Shown: positions 61,525 to 64,000 of the stretch, in pieces
Numbering within the stretch: position 1 is the first letter of the stretch
Layout of the letters: every line of letters begins with the position of its first letter
Source of the DNA: an uncultured Lachnospiraceae bacterium
GTDB lineage: Bacteria > Bacillota > Clostridia > Lachnospirales > Lachnospiraceae
Reading direction: 5' to 3'
Length of the DNA stretch: 64,000 bases
Assembly: GCA_934317845.1 (NCBI GenBank)
Contig: CAKRES010000005.1
Span: forward strand, 100,008-164,007
Notes under the pieces: generated by a model
The model's database searches: none
What the model saw: only the letters and a program-made list of their open reading frames with translations
Told to the model about the DNA's origin: nothing
Translations under genes and position numbers: made by a program

Positions 61525-62719
61525 ATAAATCCCCTCCCAATTCTATTGCATTTCTAATCTTATTATGTACATTTGTACCTCTAAAGCGTTTTGTCTGAAC
61601 TAAAGCTGTCTTATTAGCCACAGAAAGCACAGCCTTTCCAATAGCTTCTGCTAATCCTACCGGAACAGCATTCCCTATCTGCCGATATTTTGCTGCTGTC
61701 GTTCCAGTAAATACCCAATCATCCGGAAATTGCTGAATTCTTGCATATTCTTTTACGCTTAATGGTCTATCTTGTGTAGGATGACACATCATTGTTGCTT
61801 TCTGTACTGGAGAAGTAACTACAGTTGGTGCAGGCTGATCATATGATAACCTTCTATAAAATCCAACTTTTCCACCTCCGGATTTATATGCACCTCCCAT
61901 AGCAATAGGAATAATATTCTCTGGTAAATCTCTCCAATTCCCACCTTCCGGAACCATTTTCAAGAATTTCAATCTTTCTTCACTTAACGTTGCACATTCT
62001 CCATGGTCAAATTCCAAATCTTCAATCACACTTCTAACTGTCTGCCACTGATACTCCTTGCTTTGATGCATCTGAAAATGTGTAGGAATTGGTAAGAAAA
62101 TGTCTTCATTATCCCGACTACCAATTAGCACAAATCTCTCTCTGAATTGTGGAACACCATAATTTACAGCATCAAGTACACCATATACAGTTTTATATCC
62201 CAGTTTATCAAATTCTGCTAAAATCACATCAAGCACTGTTCCTAATTTCTGATCCGGATCGCTTTCATCTCTTTCAGACAAAGGCACATGTTTCAATGGC
62301 GACGACATAATTCCTTTTACATTTTCCATCACGAAAAAGCGAGGCCGTATATAATCAATCATACGAATGAAATCCATAAACAAACTACCTCTCGGATCAT
62401 TTATACCCAATCTTTTTCCTGCTGTAGAAAAAGGCTGGCAAGGCGGTCCTCCGCAAATCAAAAATGGCTCTCCTACAGATAAGCCTGTCATATCTAATAA
62501 TTGCTGAGGCTGTATTTCCCTAATATCTCCGCCCAATACTCTATGGCCATTGGCCTGCATAGTTTTTACACAGGCTGCATCAAAATCCTGTCCAATTACC
62601 ACATTTAAACCTGCTTTTCCCAATCCAATGTCTAATCCCATTGCTCCGGAAAATAAAGAAATAACATCTCTATTAGAAGTATATCTACTATAATTATTTT
62701 GTTTTATATTTTTATGCAT
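61511..62719 (-). CDS. DNA (cytosine-5) methyltransferase (M1)
   Basis: C5-cytosine methyltransferase, 402 residues. Motif I is ISLFSGAMGLDIGL, motif IV holds the catalytic Cys94 in CGGPPCQPFSTAGKR, motif VI is MENVKG, motif VIII is QFRERFVLIG and motif X is GNAVPVGLAEAIG. The variable region between VIII and IX, which reads the DNA target, covers about residues 215-300. ATG 62719 shares a base with the stop of the XRE gene (TAATG). It probably protects the host against the endonuclease downstream. Confidence 0.95.
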   Translation of the reverse strand: MHKNIKQNNYSRYTSNRDVISLFSGAMGLDIGLGKAGLNVVIGQDFDAACVKTMQANGHRVLGGDIREIQPQQLLDMTGLSVGEPFLICGGPPCQPFSTAGKRLGINDPRGSLFMDFIRMIDYIRPRFFVMENVKGIMSSPLKHVPLSERDESDPDQKLGTVLDVILAEFDKLGYKTVYGVLDAVNYGVPQFRERFVLIGSRDNEDIFLPIPTHFQMHQSKEYQWQTVRSVIEDLEFDHGECATLSEERLKFLKMVPEGGNWRDLPENIIPIAMGGAYKSGGGKVGFYRRLSYDQPAPTVVTSPVQKATMMCHPTQDRPLSVKEYARIQQFPDDWVFTGTTAAKYRQIGNAVPVGLAEAIGKAVLSVANKTALVQTKRFRGTNVHNKIRNAIELGGDLYAVK

Positions 62720-62928
62720 TAAACTTTCTCTCCGTTTTTTAATACGAATTTTCTTTCAAAAGAACTGTTTACCGCACCTGCTATATCTTCTAATTCAGCT
62801 ATGGTAAAACTCTCCCTTTTCATTTTTCCATTAAAATTCTGTGGTGTTGTCCCTATTCGCCGTGCAAGCTCAGCTACACTAATATCTGACCGCACACACA
62901 GTACCTTGATTTGTTCAGAAATCGTCAT
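62719..62928 (-). CDS. XRE-type controller protein
   Basis: A 69-residue helix-turn-helix protein (ISVAELARRIGTTPQNFNGK, residues 16-35), first gene of the restriction operon. Its size and place match controller (C) proteins that time restriction against modification. A perfect GTATAAA-N8-TTTATAC dyad lies 40 bases upstream, a likely binding site. It is divergent from vsr, and the 159-bp gap holds both promoters. Confidence 0.85.
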   Translation of the reverse strand: MTISEQIKVLCVRSDISVAELARRIGTTPQNFNGKMKRESFTIAELEDIAGAVNSSFERKFVLKNGEKV

Positions 62929-62967
62929 TTCGGGTACCTCGTTATTTAATCAACTCTTACTTTACCA

Positions 62968-62989
62968 GTATAAATCATAGCCTTTATAC
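62968..62989. promoter_or_regulatory. Candidate controller operator
   Basis: GTATAAA-N8-TTTATAC, a perfect 7-bp dyad in the gap between the XRE gene and vsr. It could bind the XRE protein and control both directions. Confidence 0.5.
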
Positions 62990-63087
62990 CGTCAATCAAA
63001 TAATTCATGTCCAACAGCCAATGGTACTTGTAACTTTTCCTTTAACTTATTAGAATAATTAATATTCCCAAAGGTGGTGACCTGTTT

Positions 63088-63540
63088 ATGTCTCGTGATT
63101 CTAAAACTGTCTCTAAAAATATGCGTAGTATTCATAGCAAAGACACATCCATAGAACTTCAACTCAGAAAAGCTCTATGGCACAAAGGATACCGATATCG
63201 AAAAAATTATAAAGCCTTACCCGGCTCTCCTGATATTGTTCTTACCAAATACAAAATTACTATTTTTTGTGACAGTGAATTTTTTCATGGAAAAGACTGG
63301 GAAATCTTAAAACTCCGTCTTGAAAAAGGTAAAAATCCAGATTACTGGATTAAAAAAATCGAACGCAATCGTTCTCGTGATTTTGAAACTGATAAAAATC
63401 TCTTATTTTGGGGTTATACCGTTATACATTTCTGGGGGCAAGATATCAAAAAGCATACCGATGAATGTATTCAAGCTATTGAAGAAGCTATATGGGACAG
63501 CACCTTTTCAAATTCTTCTTTCGATTCTTCTGACGAATAG
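63088..63540 (+). CDS. vsr: Very short patch repair endonuclease Vsr
   Basis: Nicks DNA at T:G mismatches formed when 5-methylcytosine is deaminated, 150 residues. The family start MRSIHSKDTSIELQLRKALW is present, along with GYRYRKNYKALPGSPDI and the active-site Asp49 and His67 (CDSEFFHGKD). ATG 63088 follows AAGGTGG. It is divergent from the restriction operon, whose two cytosine methylases create exactly this mutagenic hazard. Confidence 0.93.
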   Translation: MSRDSKTVSKNMRSIHSKDTSIELQLRKALWHKGYRYRKNYKALPGSPDIVLTKYKITIFCDSEFFHGKDWEILKLRLEKGKNPDYWIKKIERNRSRDFETDKNLLFWGYTVIHFWGQDIKKHTDECIQAIEEAIWDSTFSNSSFDSSDE

Positions 63541-63686
63541 TATAAAATTTATGGCTGCATCTGTTTGGGAGTGTCCCAACCTCCTGAATTATCAAACATA
63601 AGATGATAATATCTAATTAAACAGAAAGCACCCACTCCAAAGGTGTATGCTCCGAGTTTAGGTTAATGAATGTCCTTAAGGACACC

Positions 63687-63725
63687 GCCTATCCTGTTGG
63701 CAGACAGGATAGGCATTTTTATTTT
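63687..63725 (+). terminator. Terminator, possibly of an antitoxin RNA
   Basis: GCCTATCCTGT-ttggcag-ACAGGATAGGC followed by ATTTTTATTTT on the plus strand. It overlaps the last codons of the minus-strand toxin gene, so a plus-strand RNA ending here is antisense to the 3' end of the toxin message. A TGTCCTTAAGGACA palindrome precedes it (63671-63684). Confidence 0.75.
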
Positions 63726-63853
63726 CGTCTGCTCTTCCTCGAAGAGCTTTTCTCTTTATCGAGAAAGGCAAGCAACGCTACAATCAAGCTACCAAAGGAC
63801 ATCAACAATGCTAATATCCCAATGAAAATCGAAATGATCTCATAAGCCGTCAT
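63719..63853 (-). CDS. TxpA/holin-like type I toxin peptide, 44 residues
   Basis: ATG 63853 reads MTAYEIISIFIGILALLMSF, then GSLIVALLAFLDKEKSSSRK and ends SRRK. The MxxYE start, single hydrophobic helix with SFGSLIVALL and basic tail match the holin-like toxins of type I toxin-antitoxin loci such as TxpA/RatA. The only Shine-Dalgarno-like GGGGGTG is 14 bases upstream, which would give weak translation, usual for these toxins. A plus-strand terminator overlapping the gene end suggests a convergent antitoxin RNA. Confidence 0.7.
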   Translation of the reverse strand: MTAYEIISIFIGILALLMSFGSLIVALLAFLDKEKSSSRKSRRK

Positions 63854-63895
63854 CGGCGCTAAGCAAGCACCCCCAGACACTTAACGCCCTGTCAT

Positions 63896-63919
63896 GGGTA
63901 CTTTCCTTAAAGAGTACCC
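63896..63919. promoter_or_regulatory. Hairpin in the toxin leader
   Basis: GGGTACT-ttccttaaag-AGTACCC lies 43 bases before the toxin ATG. On the minus strand it is followed by a four-codon frame ATG ACA GGG CGT TAA. Stable leader hairpins that limit translation are common in type I toxin messages. Confidence 0.45.
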
Positions 63920-64000
63920 TAACATAAGAGCTAATGCTTCTGCAAGGATAAATAAAAATTATTGATTATCCCTCTACGTCGCAAAATACTATTTAGCATC

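Overview
The window looks like chromosome from an anaerobic gut Firmicute of class Clostridia, most likely Lachnospiraceae. The signs are strong AGGAGG ribosome sites, a moderate-GC core, clostridial gene pairings (xpt-pbuX, pstSCAB-phoU, HypAB beside an Fe-S flavoprotein), a perfect CIRCE element, PhoP-type direct repeats, and TTGACA/TATAAT promoters. No rRNA, tRNA, CRISPR array or insertion sequence was recognised.

Layout. 1-9.7 kb (minus strand): a divergent ClpX-like unfoldase (cut by the left edge), a MocR regulator, a cyclophilin lipoprotein, argJ, an MBOAT/DHHW acylation pair and a UvrD-like helicase. 9.8-11.8 kb: xpt-pbuX xanthine salvage. 11.9-13.1 kb: a sigma/anti-sigma-like pair. 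13.1-13.7 kb: a non-coding stretch with a gene remnant, a terminator and a large palindromic element. 13.7-17.2 kb: two consecutive small/large subunit pairs of isopropylmalate-isomerase-family hydro-lyases, divergent from thiC. 18.8-24.2 kb: a 1493-residue hybrid sensor kinase with a NUDIX hydrolase and a free HPt protein. 24.3-26.2 kb: a KdpDE-like two-component system with a 44-residue membrane protein. 26.4-31.9 kb: an MMPL exporter, a secreted Gly-heptad-repeat protein and a TetR repressor, with TetR-type operators at the promoter. 31.9-36.1 kb: pstSCAB-phoU. 36.2-40.0 kb: an NSS transporter, an orphan TAXI binding protein, GltS and a 60-residue protein. 40.2-44.4 kb: uppP, a CIRCE-controlled J-protein, a Gfo/Idh/MocA oxidoreductase and glycerate kinase. 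44.5-50.1 kb: a TetR-hypB-flavoprotein-hypA-membrane protein operon with no hydrogenase subunits. 50.1-57.2 kb: housekeeping and accessory genes (SpoU methylase, AIM24 protein, fructokinase, two-domain PPK2, a second sigma pair, an Spx/ArsC protein). 57.5-63.9 kb: an AT-rich defence island.

The island is the most unusual part. One tightly coupled minus-strand operon encodes an XRE controller, a cytosine methyltransferase, a probable restriction endonuclease, a second and diverged cytosine methyltransferase, a Pol-beta-fold nucleotidyltransferase and a DUF262 protein without a nuclease domain. A divergent Vsr repair endonuclease fits the m5C chemistry. A self-regulated HTH gene lies on one flank and a TxpA-like type I toxin on the other. 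The nucleotidyltransferase-DUF262 pair inside a restriction-modification operon, and the hypAB-flavoprotein cassette, are the two best candidates for undescribed systems. Both readings are inferences from gene content and spacing; no search could be run.
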